Part shown: positions 1-10,499 of the stretch, in pieces
How the letters are laid out: the number at the start of each line of letters is the position of its first letter
Position numbering within the stretch: the stretch's first letter is position 1
Source of the DNA: Caldalkalibacillus mannanilyticus JCM 10596
GTDB taxonomy: Bacteria > Bacillota > Bacilli > Caldalkalibacillales > JCM-10596
Direction of reading: 5' to 3'
DNA: 40,737 nt
Assembly: GCF_000615945.1 (NCBI RefSeq)
Contig: NZ_BAMO01000046.1
Span: forward strand, 1-40,737
The notes under the pieces: model-generated
Databases searched by the model: none
What the model was told of the DNA's origin: nothing
The model's input: the letters and a program-made list of their open reading frames with translations, nothing else
Made by a program: the position numbers and the translations under genes

Positions 1-561
1 CTGAATCATCCAAACTGGTCTATGGGAGCAAAGATTACGATTGACTCAGCCACGATGATGAATAAAGGTTTGGAGGTTATTGAAGCACACTGGTTATTTC
101 AAATGCCTTTTGACAAAATTAAAGTGCTTCTGCATCAAGAGAGTATCATCCACTCTATGGTTGCTTTTCAGGATCGCTCTCTGATTGCTCAGCTTGGAAC
201 ACCAGATATGAAAGTGCCGATCCAGTATGCTTTCTCCTATCCTCACCGCATAGAAAGTGAGGGAGAAAAGCTATCCTTAGCGCAAATCGGAAGCTTGCAT
301 TTTAAGGAGATGGATTTCATACGTTACCCATGTCTGAAAATGGCTTATGATGCAGGAAAAATGGGGGGAACAATGCCGACCGTTTTAAATGCAGCGAATG
401 AGGTTGCGGTAGAGCGCTTTTTACGTTCAGAAATTTCCTTTTTACAAATAGAAGAAATGATATATAGGACTTTGGAACAACATCAACCGATCTCATCCCC
501 TCAGCTTGATGAAATTAAAGAAGCAGATCAGTGGGCAAGACACATCGTTCAGCATATATAA
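1..561 (+). CDS. dxr: 1-deoxy-D-xylulose 5-phosphate reductoisomerase, C-terminal part
   Basis: The reading frame is open from base 1, so this is the 3' end of a gene that begins upstream; about 186 residues are present against about 380-390 for the family. The enzyme converts DXP to MEP with NADPH in the cytosolic non-mevalonate isoprenoid pathway. The visible part starts in the conserved block [20 protein letters not shown], which contributes to substrate binding, and ends with the alpha-helical C-terminal domain ([12 protein letters not shown]). It is followed 34 bp later by rseP, the usual neighbour in Bacillales. No defect is seen. Confidence is high from the motif and the gene order. 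Confidence 0.95.
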   Translation: MNHPNWSMGAKITIDSATMMNKGLEVIEAHWLFQMPFDKIKVLLHQESIIHSMVAFQDRSLIAQLGTPDMKVPIQYAFSYPHRIESEGEKLSLAQIGSLHFKEMDFIRYPCLKMAYDAGKMGGTMPTVLNAANEVAVERFLRSEISFLQIEEMIYRTLEQHQPISSPQLDEIKEADQWARHIVQHI

Positions 562-595
562 TGATGTAGAATGAGGAACCAAGAAAGAAGGTGTT

Positions 596-1861
596 ATGAT
601 GACGGCAATTAGTATTATCTTAGTGATAGGTGCGATCATTTTCTTCCATGAGCTTGGTCATTTGATCATGGCTAAGCGTGCTGGAATTCTTTGTCGAGAA
701 TTTGCGATAGGCTTTGGACCGAAAATCTTTTCTTTTAAGAAAGATGAAACCGTGTATACCATACGCTTACTTCCATTAGGTGGCTATGTTCGAATGGCTG
801 GTGAGGACCCAGAAGTTGTTGATATTAAAACGGGACATGATGTGGGACTTATTCTTAATGATGAAGGAAAGGTTACTAAATTAGTACTCAATAATAAAAA
901 AGAATATCAAGAATTGCTGACGATCAATGTTAGTAAAATAGATCTTCTTCATGAACTTATCATCGAGGGATACGATGCAGATGAAGAAAAGAGGTCATTT
1001 AGTATTCATCCTCAAGCCCTGATGGTTCATAATCGTCAAGAGGTTCAAATAGCTCCATACAATCGTCAATTTGGAAGTAAAACGCTTGGACAAAGAGCAG
1101 CAGCCTTGTTTGCTGGACCGTTTGCTAACTTTTTACTCGCCTTTTTCTTATTATTTGGGTATTACCTCTATAGTGGGATTCCTTCAACAGTACCTCAGAT
1201 TGGTACGGTGTTAGAGGATTCACCAGCTGCAAGAGCAGGTCTAGTGTCAGGTGATCGAATCCTACAAGTGGATCAGAAGCCTATACAAGAATGGAGTGAC
1301 TTACTATCAATAGTTACTGTAAACACTGGTGAAGAGATGCTCTTTACGATTGATCGTTCAGGGGTACAGGAACAAGTCAAAATCACACCAGATGTTGTTG
1401 AATTAGAAGGGACAAATGGACAAACAAGGGGAATGATTGGAGTTTCTCCGCTGTATGAAAAATCTTTTATTGGGTCCTTGGAAGCAGGATTTACTACCAC
1501 GATTGATTATGCCAAAATTATATTTACGAGTTTAGGGATTATGATTACTGGTGGATTTTCTATTGATGATTTAGCTGGTCCTGTAGGGATCATTGATATG
1601 ACAGGACAAGTAGCACAGCATGGAATCCCTTCCTTATTGAGGTGGACAGCGATTTTAAGTGTTAATATTGGGATATTGAACTTATTGCCTATCCCAGCAC
1701 TAGATGGTGGAAGATTATTATTTTTAGCCATTGAAGGAGTCAGGGGACGCCCTCTTGATCCACATAAAGAAGGTGTGGTTCATTTTGTTGGTTTTGCCCT
1801 ATTGATGTTATTGGTATTGGTTGTTACATGGAATGATATCCAGCGATTGTTTGCTAATTAA
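596..1861 (+). CDS. rseP: RseP/RasP site-2 intramembrane zinc metalloprotease
   Basis: This is a membrane-embedded protease of the M50 family that cleaves transmembrane anti-sigma factors and signal-peptide remnants. The first membrane segment carries the zinc-binding HELGH motif (H18, E19, H22). A PDZ domain lies at about residues 195-280 (GTVLEDSPAARAGLVSGDRI). The third zinc ligand is in the LDGG motif near residue 370, inside a late membrane segment, and a last hydrophobic segment covers about 395-416. The length of 421 residues matches B. subtilis RasP. Two ATG codons are adjacent at 596 and 599 behind AAGAAGG, so the start could be one codon later. It lies between dxr and proS, as in other Bacillales. 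Confidence 0.95.
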   Translation: MMTAISIILVIGAIIFFHELGHLIMAKRAGILCREFAIGFGPKIFSFKKDETVYTIRLLPLGGYVRMAGEDPEVVDIKTGHDVGLILNDEGKVTKLVLNNKKEYQELLTINVSKIDLLHELIIEGYDADEEKRSFSIHPQALMVHNRQEVQIAPYNRQFGSKTLGQRAAALFAGPFANFLLAFFLLFGYYLYSGIPSTVPQIGTVLEDSPAARAGLVSGDRILQVDQKPIQEWSDLLSIVTVNTGEEMLFTIDRSGVQEQVKITPDVVELEGTNGQTRGMIGVSPLYEKSFIGSLEAGFTTTIDYAKIIFTSLGIMITGGFSIDDLAGPVGIIDMTGQVAQHGIPSLLRWTAILSVNIGILNLLPIPALDGGRLLFLAIEGVRGRPLDPHKEGVVHFVGFALLMLLVLVVTWNDIQRLFAN

Positions 1862-1925
1862 TTGAATTAAATTCTTTGTTTGATGATGTTATTTTTCTTG
1901 TTAGGTTTTGGAATGGAGGAAAACA

Positions 1926-3631
1926 ATGAGACAGCAACACTTTTTAATTCCTACTTTGAGGGATCTCCCTTCAGATGCAGAGGTAACAAGTCATCAGTTG
2001 ATGCTTCGTGCAGGACTGATCAGACAATTGGCTTCAGGAGTCTATACGTATTTGCCATTAGGGCACAAGGTTCTTCGAAAAGTACAAGAGATTGTCCGCC
2101 AGGAAATGGATAGAGCTGGTGGGCAGGAATTATTAATGCCTGCCCTACATCCCGCGGAATTATGGAAAGAATCGGGACGCTGGGATGTATATGGTCCTGA
2201 ATTAATGAGGCTCAAGGATCGTCACGATCGAGAATTTGCTCTCGGACCGACTCATGAGGAAGTGATTACAGGTTTACTGCGTGATGAAGTCAAATCGTAT
2301 AAGAAACTGCCAGTAACTCTGTATCAGATTCAAACTAAATATAGAGATGAAAGAAGACCGCGTTTTGGTGTGTTACGCTCCAGAGAATTTATCATGAAAG
2401 ACGCGTACTCCTTTCATACATCAGCTGAAAGCCTCGATCAAACCTATCAGGATATGTACAACGCCTACTCTGCTATTTTTAGCAGATGTGCTTTGAACTT
2501 CAGAGCTGTAGAAGCAGATTCAGGTGCGATTGGTGGAACAGGAACGCATGAGTTTATGGTTTTATCTGAGATCGGAGAAGATACAATAGCTTACTCTGAC
2601 TCTTCCGATTATGCTGCGAATATTGAGAAAGCGGCTGTCATCGTGAAGGAGTATGATCAAGTCATTCCGGCAGAGCAGAAGAGTGTAGAGAAAATAGACA
2701 CTCCTAATGTAAAAACAGTAAATGACCTCGTCCAATTTTTGCAGGTTGAGGCTAAACAAATTATAAAAACCGTCGCTTTTGAAGTAGATGATCGAATTGT
2801 TCTTGCCCTCGTTCGTGGTGATTATGAAATTAATGATATAAAAATAAAAAATCTGTTTCATGCAGATATGGCTGAGCTGCTTTCTGAAGAAAGAATCGTC
2901 AAAGAGCTTGGTTCAGTTCCTGGTTTTCTTGGACCAATTGATGTGACAGGAGTAACGGTTGTAGCTGATTATAGTGTAAAAGGAATGCTTGCTGGGGTTG
3001 TGGGTGCGAATGAGAAGGACAAGCACTATATTCATGTTCAGCCTGAGCGAGATTTCTCCATTGAAGGCTACTATGATCTTCGCAATATTGTGATTGGAGA
3101 TCCTTCTCCAGATGGACAAGGGATCATTCAATTTGCAGAAGGAATTGAAGTTGGTCATGTTTTTAAATTAGGAACTAAGTATAGTGAAGCAATGGGTGCT
3201 ACCTACCTAGATGAAAACGGGAAAGAACAATCCATGATTATGGGTTGCTATGGAATCGGTGTATCAAGAACCGTTGCTGCTATTATTGAACAAAACAATG
3301 ATGAAAATGGCATCATCTGGCCGTTAAGTGTGGCTCCGTTTCAGATTCATTTGATTGCGGTTAACAGCAAAGACGAGGTTCAAATGGAAGTGGCTGAAAA
3401 AATATACCAAGAACTAAATGAGAAAGGGTTCGAGGTTTTATTTGACGATCGAAATGAAAGAGCTGGAGTAAAGTTCAAGGATGCTGACTTAATTGGAATC
3501 CCATTAAGAATAACTGTGGGGAAAAAGCGGCTGAACAGATCGTCGAATGTAAGGTGAGAAAGACCGGAGAAATCCTGGAAGTTTCTGTAGACCAATTACC
3601 TGCTTTTTTCGAAAAACATTTACAACTATAA
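1926..3631 (+). CDS. proS: Prolyl-tRNA synthetase, with an apparent -1 frameshift near the 3' end
   Basis: This class II aminoacyl-tRNA synthetase charges tRNA-Pro. The start chosen is ATG 1926 ([10 protein letters not shown]), six bases after GGAGG; the upstream ATG 1908 has no ribosome binding site. Class II motifs are visible ([34 protein letters not shown] in pieces), followed by the bacterial editing insertion and the C-terminal anticodon-binding domain. The frame from 1926 stops at 3557 after ITVGKK and an unrelated RLNRSSNVR tail. The -1 frame from 3527 continues with [10 protein letters not shown] and ends at 3631 (HLQL), giving the expected total of about 568 residues. The break falls at a G4-A5 run (3518-3526). 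One missing A explains it; a genuine mutation or ribosomal slippage is less likely. Confidence 0.93.
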
Positions 3632-3645
3632 TAAGAGATGAACAA

Positions 3646-3675
3646 GTGAGCACAGTTCCAAGAGCTGTGCTACAC
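3646..3675 (+). terminator. Hairpin between proS and polC, possible weak terminator
   Basis: AGCACAG (3649-3655) pairs perfectly with CTGTGCT (3665-3671). An outer GTG/CAC pairing continues past a one-base bulge. The sequence after it (TATTTTCT) is only moderately T-rich, so termination would be inefficient. It may instead be a partial separator between proS and polC. Confidence 0.4.
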
Positions 3676-3733
3676 TATTTTCTAGAGATACATTGGATTG
3701 ATAGTGTTATTTAAATGGGAGGGGAAAACCATC

Positions 3734-6700
3734 ATGACAGCAAATATGGGATCGAAAAAAGAACGATTTCACATTCTACTTCAACAAGCACTCATTCCCG
3801 AAGACGTTGTACAAGCTTATTTGCTAGAGGGATGTATTGATAAGCTCCAATTGTTCAAGGACGAAAAGAGATGGGTTTTTTATATCGAGTTGGAAAGACA
3901 TATTCCCCTTACTGTATACCAACTATTACTTACTAGATTAAAAGAAACCTTTGCTCATCTTGCTCAGGTTGAAATACGTTTTTCTTTTCGCCAGTCTGTC
4001 AGTAATGAAGAACTGTTTATAGAATACTGGCCTGAATTTTTAGAGCAGTACCGTCAACAATTGAACGGAATGTATAAGCGTTTACAAGAACAGCCTCCTA
4101 AGTGGAATCAGCAAGTGTTGATCTTTACCATCTTACATGAGGTTGAACTACAGCTTTTTGAAAGAAAATTAGAACCAATGCTTGTAGAGTTTTATTCACA
4201 ATTTTTCACTTGGAATTATAAAGTCAAGTTCGAATTACAAGAGTCCGAGCAGGCGTATCAACAGTTTTTAGAAGCAAAGGAAAAAGAAGATCAGGACCGA
4301 GCAGAAGCAGCATTAAGAGATATGGCTGCGGCGACTCCAGCGGAATCTTCTAAAAAAGCTGTGAATACGGATTTATTAATTGGTTATCAGATAAAAGATG
4401 CTCCTGTACCGATTCAAGCGATTCAAGAAGAAGAGAAGAAAATTTGTATCGAGGGATATATCTTTGATTCTGAGATTAGAGAGTTGCGTAGTGGGCGTTC
4501 ACTGCTTTCCTTTAAAATGACGGACTATACGGATTCAATCACAGTTAAATTATTCTCACGAGATAAAGAAGACGTAGCTATATTTGAAAATATCAAAAAA
4601 GGCTTATGGGTACGAGTACGTGGGAGTGTCCAGCTTGATACCTTTCAACGCGAGCTTGTGTTGATGGCCAATGATATTAATCAAATCAGTGTGAAAGAAA
4701 GAGAAGACACCTGCGAAGAGAAAAGAGTTGAGCTTCATCTACACACGACAATGTCTACAATGGATGCTGTTACACCAGCGGGTGAATATGTGGCGAAGGC
4801 TGCCAAGTGGGGACACAAAGCGATTGCGATTACCGACCATGGAGTAGCACAATCCTTTCCAGAGGCTTATGGTGCTGGAAAGAAGTATGGAATCAAAATC
4901 TTGTATGGACTTGAGGCAAATTTAGTAGATGATGGTTCGCCAATTGCTTATCATCCTGAGCATCGATCTCTTGTAGATGAAACCTACATTGTTTTTGACG
5001 TCGAAACAACAGGCTTGTCGGCTGTATACAATACGATCATTGAGCTTGCGGCTGTCAAAATCCATAAGGGAGAAGTTGTCGATCGTTTCGAATCGTTTGC
5101 TAACCCGCATGAGCCAATAACAGATTTAATTTCAGAGTTAACAGGAATCACGGACGAAATGGTTCAGGATGCACCTGAAGTTGATGATGTGTTGACAAAG
5201 TTCTTTGAATTTATTGGAGATCATACTTTAGTCGCTCATAATGCTAGCTTTGACATGGGATTTTTGCAGATGGGCTATAAAAAATTGGGTAAGGAAGTAC
5301 GTAATCCTGTATTAGATACGCTTGAATTGGCTAGATTTTTATACCCCGAAATGAGAAATCATCGGTTGAATACCTTATGTAAAAAGTTTGATATCGAACT
5401 TTTGAATCATCACAGAGCCGTATATGATGCAGAGGCAACAGGATACCTACTGTGGAAAATGTTAGCTCATGTTGTAGAACGAGGAATTAAATACCTTGAT
5501 GAGCTCAATCAGCAGCGTGGCAGTGGTGACTATCATCGCGTCCGTCCATCCCACTGTATTCTGTTAGCTAAAAATCAAGAAGGGTTAAAAAATCTCTACA
5601 AATTGATCACTGTTTCTCATGTGACCTATTTTCACAGAGTCGCTCGCATCCCCCGCAGTGTGTTAGAAGAGCATCGAGAAGGAATCCTGATCGGATCAGG
5701 CTGTGATAAAGGAGAAGTATTCGAAGGGATGATGCAGAAAGCACCTGAAGAGGTTGAGGAGATTGCTAAGTACTATGATTATCTAGAGATTCAGCCACTA
5801 AGCAACTATCAACATCTTATCGAAAAAGAAATCGTTAAAGATCGCCAGCGCCTAGAGGATATTATTCGTAACATTGTTGCCTTAGGAAAGAAACTGAATA
5901 AACCAGTAGTAGCTACAGGGAATGTGCATTATGCGGAGCCAAGAGATGCGATTTACCGCAAAATTTTAATTACTACACTAGGAGGAGCTTCCCCTTTAAA
6001 ACCAGACCAACTTCCTCCTGTTCATTTTAGAACGACCAACGAAATGCTTGATGAATTTCGATTTTTAGGTAAGGATACAGCCAAGGAAGTTGTCATCACT
6101 GCGCCTAATCTGGTACAAGAAATGATTGAAGAAATCAAACCGATTCCAGATGATCTCTATACTCCTAGAATTGAAGGAGCAGATGACGAAGTAAGAAACA
6201 TGAGTTATTCAAAAGCGAAAAGGATTTATGGAGATCCTCTGCCTGACCTTGTGGAAAAACGTTTGGAGAAGGAATTAAAAAGTATTATTGGGCATGGTTT
6301 TGCGGTTATTTATCTTATTTCATCCAAGCTGGTAACGAAATCTTTAAGTGATGGTTACCTGGTAGGATCAAGGGGATCGGTTGGTTCATCCTTTGTTGCA
6401 ACAATGACGGATATTACTGAGGTAAATCCTCTACCTCCACACTATGTCTGCTTGTCCTGTCACTATTCTCACTTCTATGAGGATGGCTCCGTAGGTTCAG
6501 GATTTGACCTACCAGACAAGGATTGCCCTGAGTGTGGCTCAAAACTAAAAAAAGACGGTCACGATATTCCGTTTGAAACCTTCTTAGGTTTCAAAGGAGA
6601 TAAAGTACCCGATATCGATCTGAACTTCTCAGGAGACTATCAGCCCGTAGCGCATAAATATACTCAGGAGCTGTTTGGAGTGGACAATGTGTATCGTGCG

Positions 6701-8029
6701 GGAACAATAGGAACGGTGGCTGACAAAACGGCGTATGGCTTTGTTAAGAAGTACGAAGAACAACAAAACGTAACCTATCGTAATACAGAAATCCTGCGCT
6801 TAGCATCTGGCTGTACAGGAGTGAAGAGGACAACGGGTCAGCATCCTGGTGGAATCATCGTTGTACCTGATTATAAGGATATTTATGATTTTTGTCCTAT
6901 CCAGTATCCAGCAGATGATCAGGAATCCGAGTGGCGTACAACTCATTTTGACTTTCACTCCATTCACGATAATCTATTAAAGCTCGATATTCTTGGACAC
7001 GATGATCCGACCGTTATTCGCATGCTCCAAGACCTATCTGGAATGGACCCTAAAACCATTCCAACAGATGATCCAGAAACCATGAAAATATTTAGTTCGA
7101 CAGAATCATTGGGAGTCACAGAAGAGCAAATTATGTCTAAAACGGGATCACTGGGCATCCCTGAATTCGGAACGCGTTTTGTTCGTCAGATGCTGGAGGA
7201 AACGAAGCCGACTACTTTTGCCGAATTGGTGCAGATCTCAGGGCTGTCTCACGGAACCGACGTTTGGCTAAACAACGCTCAGGAACTGATCAGACAGGAA
7301 AGAGCGGTTCTAGCGGAGGTCATTTCTACTCGTGATGATATCATGGTTTATCTTATTCATAAGGGGCTGGAGCCTTCGCGAGCCTTTAAGATCATGGAAG
7401 GTGTTCGAAAAGGGAAAGGCTTGATTCCTGAAGATATCGAGTATATGAAGGAACATCAAGTCCCTGATTGGTATATTGATTCCTGTCAAAAGATTAAATA
7501 CATGTTCCCTAAGGCGCATGCGGTAGCTTATGTTATGATGGCTGTTCGTATTGCCTACTTCAAAGTACATCATCCTATCTTTTTTTATGCTACTTATTTT
7601 ACAGTGCGCGCGGATGACTTTGATGTGAGCTTAGCCGTAAAAGGTTCAAGTGCCATACGAAAAAGAATTGAAGAAATCAATGAAAAAGGAAATGATGCTC
7701 TGCCGAAGGAAAAAAGCTTGTTGACGGTTCTAGAGCTGTGCTTAGAGATGATTGAAAGAGGTTTTTCATTTAAGAAGGTCGATTTATATCAATCTCATTC
7801 AACGCATTTTCTAGTCGATGGTCAATCGTTAATTCCTCCCTTTAATGCGATACCAGGTGTAGGGACCAATGCGGCAATCAATATCGCCAAAGCTAGAGAA
7901 GCCGGAGAGTTTTTATCCAAAGAAGATTTGCAGCAGAGAAGTAAGATTACGAAAACAGTTCTAGAATATCTAGATGAGCAGGGCTGTCTAACAGGGATTC
8001 CTGAAACCAATCAGTTATCATTATTTTAA
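3734..8029 (+). CDS. polC: DNA polymerase III alpha subunit, Gram-positive PolC type
   Basis: This is the replicative DNA polymerase of low-GC Gram-positives, carrying both polymerase and 3'-5' proofreading activity. The start chosen is ATG 3734 ([11 protein letters not shown]), nine bases after GGAGGGG, giving 1431 residues, close to the 1437 of B. subtilis PolC. Domain order: an N-terminal region; an OB fold at about 230-320; a PHP domain beginning at HLHTT (H335, H337); the inserted DEDD exonuclease with FDVETTG (D422, E424); the remainder of the PHP domain; a zinc-binding segment with paired cysteines (CLSCHYSH and CPECGS); the polymerase palm with [12 protein letters not shown] (D960, D962); and HPGG near 1037. 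The frame is intact throughout. Confidence 0.98.
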   Translation: MTANMGSKKERFHILLQQALIPEDVVQAYLLEGCIDKLQLFKDEKRWVFYIELERHIPLTVYQLLLTRLKETFAHLAQVEIRFSFRQSVSNEELFIEYWPEFLEQYRQQLNGMYKRLQEQPPKWNQQVLIFTILHEVELQLFERKLEPMLVEFYSQFFTWNYKVKFELQESEQAYQQFLEAKEKEDQDRAEAALRDMAAATPAESSKKAVNTDLLIGYQIKDAPVPIQAIQEEEKKICIEGYIFDSEIRELRSGRSLLSFKMTDYTDSITVKLFSRDKEDVAIFENIKKGLWVRVRGSVQLDTFQRELVLMANDINQISVKEREDTCEEKRVELHLHTTMSTMDAVTPAGEYVAKAAKWGHKAIAITDHGVAQSFPEAYGAGKKYGIKILYGLEANLVDDGSPIAYHPEHRSLVDETYIVFDVETTGLSAVYNTIIELAAVKIHKGEVVDRFESFANPHEPITDLISELTGITDEMVQDAPEVDDVLTKFFEFIGDHTLVAHNASFDMGFLQMGYKKLGKEVRNPVLDTLELARFLYPEMRNHRLNTLCKKFDIELLNHHRAVYDAEATGYLLWKMLAHVVERGIKYLDELNQQRGSGDYHRVRPSHCILLAKNQEGLKNLYKLITVSHVTYFHRVARIPRSVLEEHREGILIGSGCDKGEVFEGMMQKAPEEVEEIAKYYDYLEIQPLSNYQHLIEKEIVKDRQRLEDIIRNIVALGKKLNKPVVATGNVHYAEPRDAIYRKILITTLGGASPLKPDQLPPVHFRTTNEMLDEFRFLGKDTAKEVVITAPNLVQEMIEEIKPIPDDLYTPRIEGADDEVRNMSYSKAKRIYGDPLPDLVEKRLEKELKSIIGHGFAVIYLISSKLVTKSLSDGYLVGSRGSVGSSFVATMTDITEVNPLPPHYVCLSCHYSHFYEDGSVGSGFDLPDKDCPECGSKLKKDGHDIPFETFLGFKGDKVPDIDLNFSGDYQPVAHKYTQELFGVDNVYRAGTIGTVADKTAYGFVKKYEEQQNVTYRNTEILRLASGCTGVKRTTGQHPGGIIVVPDYKDIYDFCPIQYPADDQESEWRTTHFDFHSIHDNLLKLDILGHDDPTVIRMLQDLSGMDPKTIPTDDPETMKIFSSTESLGVTEEQIMSKTGSLGIPEFGTRFVRQMLEETKPTTFAELVQISGLSHGTDVWLNNAQELIRQERAVLAEVISTRDDIMVYLIHKGLEPSRAFKIMEGVRKGKGLIPEDIEYMKEHQVPDWYIDSCQKIKYMFPKAHAVAYVMMAVRIAYFKVHHPIFFYATYFTVRADDFDVSLAVKGSSAIRKRIEEINEKGNDALPKEKSLLTVLELCLEMIERGFSFKKVDLYQSHSTHFLVDGQSLIPPFNAIPGVGTNAAINIAKAREAGEFLSKEDLQQRSKITKTVLEYLDEQGCLTGIPETNQLSLF

Positions 8030-8065
8030 TCTGTTGGTAAGATCCGATGTAATGATTCACGGTGG

Positions 8066-8094
8066 TTGCTTAATGATAAGATGTATGGTATACT
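8066..8094 (+). promoter_or_regulatory. Predicted sigma-A promoter (extended -10) for the rimP-nusA-infB operon
   Basis: TTGCTT (8066-8071) and TATACT (8089-8094) are separated by 17 bases, and TGG immediately precedes the -10 box, making an extended -10 element. It sits in the 219-bp gap after polC and upstream of the leader terminator at 8133, so transcripts from it must pass that terminator before reaching rimP. Confidence 0.6.
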
Positions 8095-8132
8095 TTTTTG
8101 TGGTAATACTTACTATAGGTGAATTTTCCGAG

Positions 8133-8161
8133 AAGAGTGGGGCAACCCACTCTTTCGTTTT
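8133..8161 (+). terminator. Leader intrinsic terminator/attenuator upstream of rimP
   Basis: AAGAGTGGG (8133-8141) and CCCACTCTT (8146-8154) form a perfect 9-bp stem closed by a GCAA tetraloop of the GNRA type, followed by TCGTTTT. The U-tract is interrupted, which is typical of terminators that need NusA. It lies between the predicted promoter and rimP. A NusA-stimulated leader terminator is known to autoregulate the equivalent operon of B. subtilis; whether this one works the same way is inference. Confidence 0.7.
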
Positions 8162-8248
8162 ACCACAAATGAAGAATGCCTGACTTGAGGGTACATATAA
8201 CATTCAAAGTATACATAGTCTTTAGACGATAAAAAGGAGGATTCCTCA

Positions 8249-8719
8249 TTGAGTAAGAAGGTAACCGAAATAACGGAACAACTTGTCACCCCTATCTTAG
8301 AAAGTAAGGGCATAGAGCTCGTTGATATTGAGTTCAAGAAAGAGGGAGCAAGCTGGTTTCTAAGAGTATTTATAGATAAAGAAGGTGGAGTAGATATTGA
8401 AGATTGTGGAGTGGTTAGTGAGGAGCTGTCCCTAAAGTTAGATGAAACAGACCCCATTCCACAGGCGTATTTTCTAGAGGTATCCTCCCCTGGCGCAGAA
8501 CGCCCGTTAAAAAAAGAAAAAGATCTTGTTTCTGCTGTAGGAAAATCCGTATACATTAAGACGTATGAGCCGTTAGAGGGACGGAAGGAATTTGAAGGAA
8601 CTTTGAAGGCGTTTGATGGGGATCAGCTAACGATAGAAATGAAAATCAAAACACGTGTCAAAGAAGTCAACATTCCATATACAAAAGTAGCAAGTGCTAG
8701 ACTAGCGGTTGTTTTCTAA
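8249..8719 (+). CDS. rimP: Ribosome maturation factor RimP
   Basis: RimP is a cytosolic factor for late assembly of the 30S subunit. The product of 156 residues has the same length as the B. subtilis protein and the same opening, MSKKVT. The start is TTG 8249, eight bases after AAGGAGG; no ATG fits. Conserved blocks include [22 protein letters not shown], and [14 protein letters not shown] in the middle, followed by the C-terminal SH3-like domain. It is the first gene of the nusA-infB operon, behind a leader terminator, and nusA follows after 24 bp. Confidence 0.95.
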   Translation: MSKKVTEITEQLVTPILESKGIELVDIEFKKEGASWFLRVFIDKEGGVDIEDCGVVSEELSLKLDETDPIPQAYFLEVSSPGAERPLKKEKDLVSAVGKSVYIKTYEPLEGRKEFEGTLKAFDGDQLTIEMKIKTRVKEVNIPYTKVASARLAVVF

Positions 8720-8743
8720 TTTTAGGAAGGAGGAGATTAAATC

Positions 8744-9871
8744 ATGAATATTGATTTTATGGAGGCTTTAACAGCTGTAGAGAAAGAAAAAGGAATCAGT
8801 AAAGAAGTCTTAATAGAAGCGATAGAAGCGGCTCTCATTTCAGGGTATAAAAGAAATTTTAATTCCGCTCAAAATGTACGAGTAGATGTTAACAGAGATT
8901 CTGGATCTGTTCGTGTTTTTGCTAGAAAGACAGTAGTAGAAGAGGTATTAGATCCGCGTTTGGAAATCAGTCTTGAAGCTGCCAAAGGAGTCAATCCGCA
9001 GTATCAGTTAGATGATATTGTAGAGCTTGAAGTTACACCTAAGGATTTTGGGCGCATTGCTGCTCAAACGGCAAAACAGGTGGTTACTCAACGAATCCGC
9101 GAAGCTGAGCGTGGCATCATCTTCAGCGAATTTATTGATCGTGAAGAAGATATTATTACTGGAATTGTCCAGCGTCAGGATGCTCGTTTTATCTATATCG
9201 ACCTAGGTAAGGCGGAGGCATTAATGCCAATAAGTGAAAAAATGGATTCTGATCAGTTCAAACACGGTCAGCGTGTCAAAGCATATATTACAAAAGTAGA
9301 AAAGACAACGAAAGGCCCTCAAATTTTATTATCCAGAACACATCCTGGGTTATTAAAAAGACTTTTTGAACTAGAGGTACCAGAGATTTATGAGGGTGTA
9401 GTAGAAATTAAATCAGTCGCTCGAGAAGCGGGAGATCGTTCGAAAATTGCTGTCTATTCAGCAAATCCTGATGTAGATCCAGTAGGTGCATGTGTGGGAC
9501 CAAAAGGAGCACGGGTACAAACAATCGTAGAGGAACTTAAAGGTGAAAAGATTGATATTGTCCATTGGTCTGAGGATCCGAAAACCTATGTAGCCAATTC
9601 TCTAAGTCCTTCGAAGGTGATTCGAGTTGATGTTAATGAAGAAGACAAAATGACTCAGGTCATTGTCCCTGATTACCAGCTTTCACTGGCGATTGGAAAG
9701 AAAGGTCAGAATGCACGTTTGGCTGCTAAACTTACGGGCTGGAAGATCGATATTAAATCAGAAAGCGATGCTAAAGCTCTTGGGCTATTGAGTGATGAAA
9801 ATGAAATTGAGCCTGTAGATCCAGATGATGCTGTCATGGATGCCGTGGATGGAGAAGAGGAATATATTTAA
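8744..9871 (+). CDS. nusA: Transcription termination/antitermination factor NusA
   Basis: NusA binds RNA polymerase and nascent RNA and modulates pausing and intrinsic termination. The 375-residue product has the standard short Firmicutes architecture: an N-terminal RNAP-binding domain (about 1-125), an S1 domain (about 130-200; GIVQRQDARFIYIDLGKAEA), and two KH domains with GACVGPKGARVQTI and LAIGKKGQNARLAAKL. An acidic tail ends the protein, with no C-terminal repeats. The start ATG follows a strong GGAAGGAGG. Its product may control its own operon through the leader terminator at 8133-8161, and it would work alongside the LoaP protein encoded at 19376. Confidence 0.97.
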   Translation: MNIDFMEALTAVEKEKGISKEVLIEAIEAALISGYKRNFNSAQNVRVDVNRDSGSVRVFARKTVVEEVLDPRLEISLEAAKGVNPQYQLDDIVELEVTPKDFGRIAAQTAKQVVTQRIREAERGIIFSEFIDREEDIITGIVQRQDARFIYIDLGKAEALMPISEKMDSDQFKHGQRVKAYITKVEKTTKGPQILLSRTHPGLLKRLFELEVPEIYEGVVEIKSVAREAGDRSKIAVYSANPDVDPVGACVGPKGARVQTIVEELKGEKIDIVHWSEDPKTYVANSLSPSKVIRVDVNEEDKMTQVIVPDYQLSLAIGKKGQNARLAAKLTGWKIDIKSESDAKALGLLSDENEIEPVDPDDAVMDAVDGEEEYI

Positions 9872-9898
9872 CACTGGTTGGGATAGGAGATGACATCC

Positions 9899-10186
9899 AT
9901 GCGACAAAAAAAAATACCAATGAGAAAGTGTGTCGCCTGTCAGGAAATGATTCCAAAGAAGTCGCTAATCCGTATCGTGCGTACACCTGAATCTCAAATC
10001 CTGCTTGATCCTACAGGAAAGGCTTCAGGGCGCGGCGCTTATGTTTGTGCTAATATAGAGTGTTTTACATTAGCTAAGAAAAGGAATTCATTTGAGCGAG
10101 CTCTCCAAACAAAAATAAGTGATGAAATCTATGACGAATTATGCACTAGATTTCAATTATTAGGAGTTCAAAAAGATGAATCCTAA
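9899..10186 (+). CDS. ylxR: YlxR family RNA-binding/nucleoid-associated protein
   Basis: This small basic protein of the DUF448 family has about 95 residues. The conserved core is IPMRKCVACQEMIPKKSLIR followed by DPTGKASGRGAYVC. The start chosen is ATG 9899 (MRQKKIPMRKC), nine bases after AGGAG; the in-frame ATG at 9890 abuts the ribosome binding site and would add only three residues. The family is reported to bind RNA or act as a regulator, but its exact role is unsettled. It always travels with nusA and infB, and its last 11 bases overlap ylxQ, suggesting coupled translation. Confidence 0.9.
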   Translation: MRQKKIPMRKCVACQEMIPKKSLIRIVRTPESQILLDPTGKASGRGAYVCANIECFTLAKKRNSFERALQTKISDEIYDELCTRFQLLGVQKDES

Positions 10187-10478
10187 ACTATATCAAATGC
10201 TGGGAATGGCTATGCGAGCACGCAAGCTTATTGCAGGCGAGGAACTCGTCATCTCAGCAATACGTCAAAAAAAAGTCCACTTAGTTTTTATTTCGCAAGA
10301 TGCCTCTGATAATACAATGAAGAAAGTAAAAGATAAATCTACATATTATAAGGTTGCATTAATCACTGTAGATTCCAGGGAAGAGTTGGGGCAAGCAATT
10401 GGGAAGGACCAAAGGGTTGTTGTTGGAGTAATTGATCAAGGATTTGCCAAGCAAATGATAGCCCTGCATCAGTTGTAA
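10176..10478 (+). CDS. ylxQ: YlxQ, ribosomal protein L7Ae-family RNA-binding protein
   Basis: The 100-residue product belongs to the L7Ae/L30e/S12e/Gadd45 fold, whose members recognise kink-turn RNA. The N-terminal block YQMLGMAMRARKLIAGEELV and the middle segment VHLVFISQDASDNTMKKV are typical of the YlxQ group. The start ATG overlaps the ylxR stop by 11 bases, and AGGAG lies inside the ylxR coding sequence. It is the fourth gene of the rimP-nusA-infB operon. The cellular target is not evident from the sequence. Confidence 0.92.
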   Translation: MNPKLYQMLGMAMRARKLIAGEELVISAIRQKKVHLVFISQDASDNTMKKVKDKSTYYKVALITVDSREELGQAIGKDQRVVVGVIDQGFAKQMIALHQL

Positions 10479-10499
10479 ACATTTACCGGGGGTGACCGT

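Noticed and set aside
1880-2113. 77-residue open frame across the rseP-proS junction
   Set aside because: It is proS read in another frame, with no homology and no ribosome binding site.
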